Below are positions 5,237 through 5,411 of a stretch of DNA of 5,411 bases, piece after piece; the stretch's first letter is position 1; each line of letters opens with the position of its first letter. The notes beneath the pieces were generated by a model. The model saw only the letters and a list, made by a program, of their open reading frames with translations, did not search any database and was not told the DNA's origin. Both the position numbers and the translations under genes were made by a program. Location of the stretch: NCBI GenBank assembly GCA_002455755.1, contig DKLL01000039.1:1090-6500 (forward strand), written 5' to 3'. The DNA comes from Acinetobacter sp. UBA6641 (lineage in GTDB: Bacteria; Pseudomonadota; Gammaproteobacteria; Pseudomonadales; Moraxellaceae).

Positions 5237-5411
5237 AATGGTAAATCATCATCAGTTGATAATAATGCACTTAAAAAATCTTTTTCAGGCTTTTCCTCTT
5301 CTTTGACTTGTTTTTCAATATTAATTTTATCAACATTACTAAAAAATTTAGGAAATTTCTTAGAATCTATTTCGTGATATTCCATTAGTATTGCAAATTT
5401 TTTAAATAAAA
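5233..5411 (-). CDS. Hypothetical protein with SSB-like DDDLPF C-terminal tip, partial (N-terminus beyond the right edge)
   Basis: A minus-strand frame is open from the right edge to TAA at 5235-5233, giving the last 58 residues of a protein. It reads through a basic, aromatic part (EYHEIDSKKFPKFF), then a charged Lys/Glu linker (INIEKQVKEEEKPEK), and ends LSALLSTDDDLPF. The final DDDLPF matches the acidic tip of bacterial single-stranded DNA-binding proteins, which docks exonuclease I, PriA, RecO and others. Some phage recombination proteins also end this way. The visible part does not look like an SSB OB fold, and the linker is charged rather than Gln/Gly-rich, so it may be an SSB relative or another DNA-metabolism protein using the same tip. 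The DNA has 22% GC (38 of 171 bases over 5241-5411), far below the catabolic genes, suggesting acquired DNA. Its stop overlaps that of the convergent frame. Confidence 0.6.
   Translation of the reverse strand, partial: LFKKFAILMEYHEIDSKKFPKFFSNVDKINIEKQVKEEEKPEKDFLSALLSTDDDLPF

Noticed and set aside
5100..5240. Xer-type pdif recombination site, as found on Acinetobacter plasmids
   Set aside because: I looked for the paired 11-base XerC/XerD half-sites around a 6-base spacer and found only loosely similar AT-rich sequence.

Overview
The window looks like a piece of a gammaproteobacterial chromosome, most probably Acinetobacter or a close relative. This rests on the style of the FahA, MaiA and ScoAB proteins, moderate GC in the genes and very AT-rich intergenic DNA; the genus is an inference, not proven by the sequence. 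Most of the window is the lower part of a tyrosine/homogentisate degradation cluster with its acetoacetate-handling genes. The right end is a broken junction with foreign-looking, AT-rich DNA.

Layout from left to right. Positions 1-628 (minus strand) hold most of an IclR-family regulator that runs off the left edge. Positions 629-864 are a divergent promoter region with a candidate operator overlapping the -35 of the rightward promoter. Then five genes lie on the plus strand with short gaps, each preceded by a ribosome binding site: fahA (fumarylacetoacetase), maiA (maleylacetoacetate isomerase), a small VOC/glyoxalase-fold metalloprotein of unknown role, scoA and scoB (succinyl-CoA:3-ketoacid CoA-transferase subunits). 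A strong rho-independent terminator follows at about 4790-4819.

How the genes work together: MaiA isomerises maleylacetoacetate to fumarylacetoacetate, FahA splits this into fumarate and acetoacetate, and ScoAB transfers CoA from succinyl-CoA to acetoacetate. A thiolase would then split acetoacetyl-CoA into two acetyl-CoA. The divergent IclR protein is a plausible local regulator, as HmgR (IclR family) is in Pseudomonas putida. Neither homogentisate dioxygenase (hmgA) nor 4-hydroxyphenylpyruvate dioxygenase (hpd) is in the window.

The acetoacetate end of the pathway appears to be decaying. scoB carries an in-frame TAA that removes a still-recognisable conserved C-terminal tail of about 18 residues (the old stop is at 4764-4766). 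The next gene is only a thiolase N-terminal stub: it has an in-frame TAA just before its conserved first strand, several unusual substitutions, and its homology stops near 5101. From there the same frame runs into an unrelated coding-like tail ending at 5236. Converging on it is a minus-strand ORF (5233-5411, open at the right edge) in 22% GC DNA whose last residues are DDDLPF, like the SSB C-terminal tip that recruits DNA-repair and replication proteins. This suggests a phage-, plasmid- or island-derived segment inserted into or recombined with the thiolase gene. I found no clearly new biological system; the most interesting part is this junction and the pathway erosion next to it.
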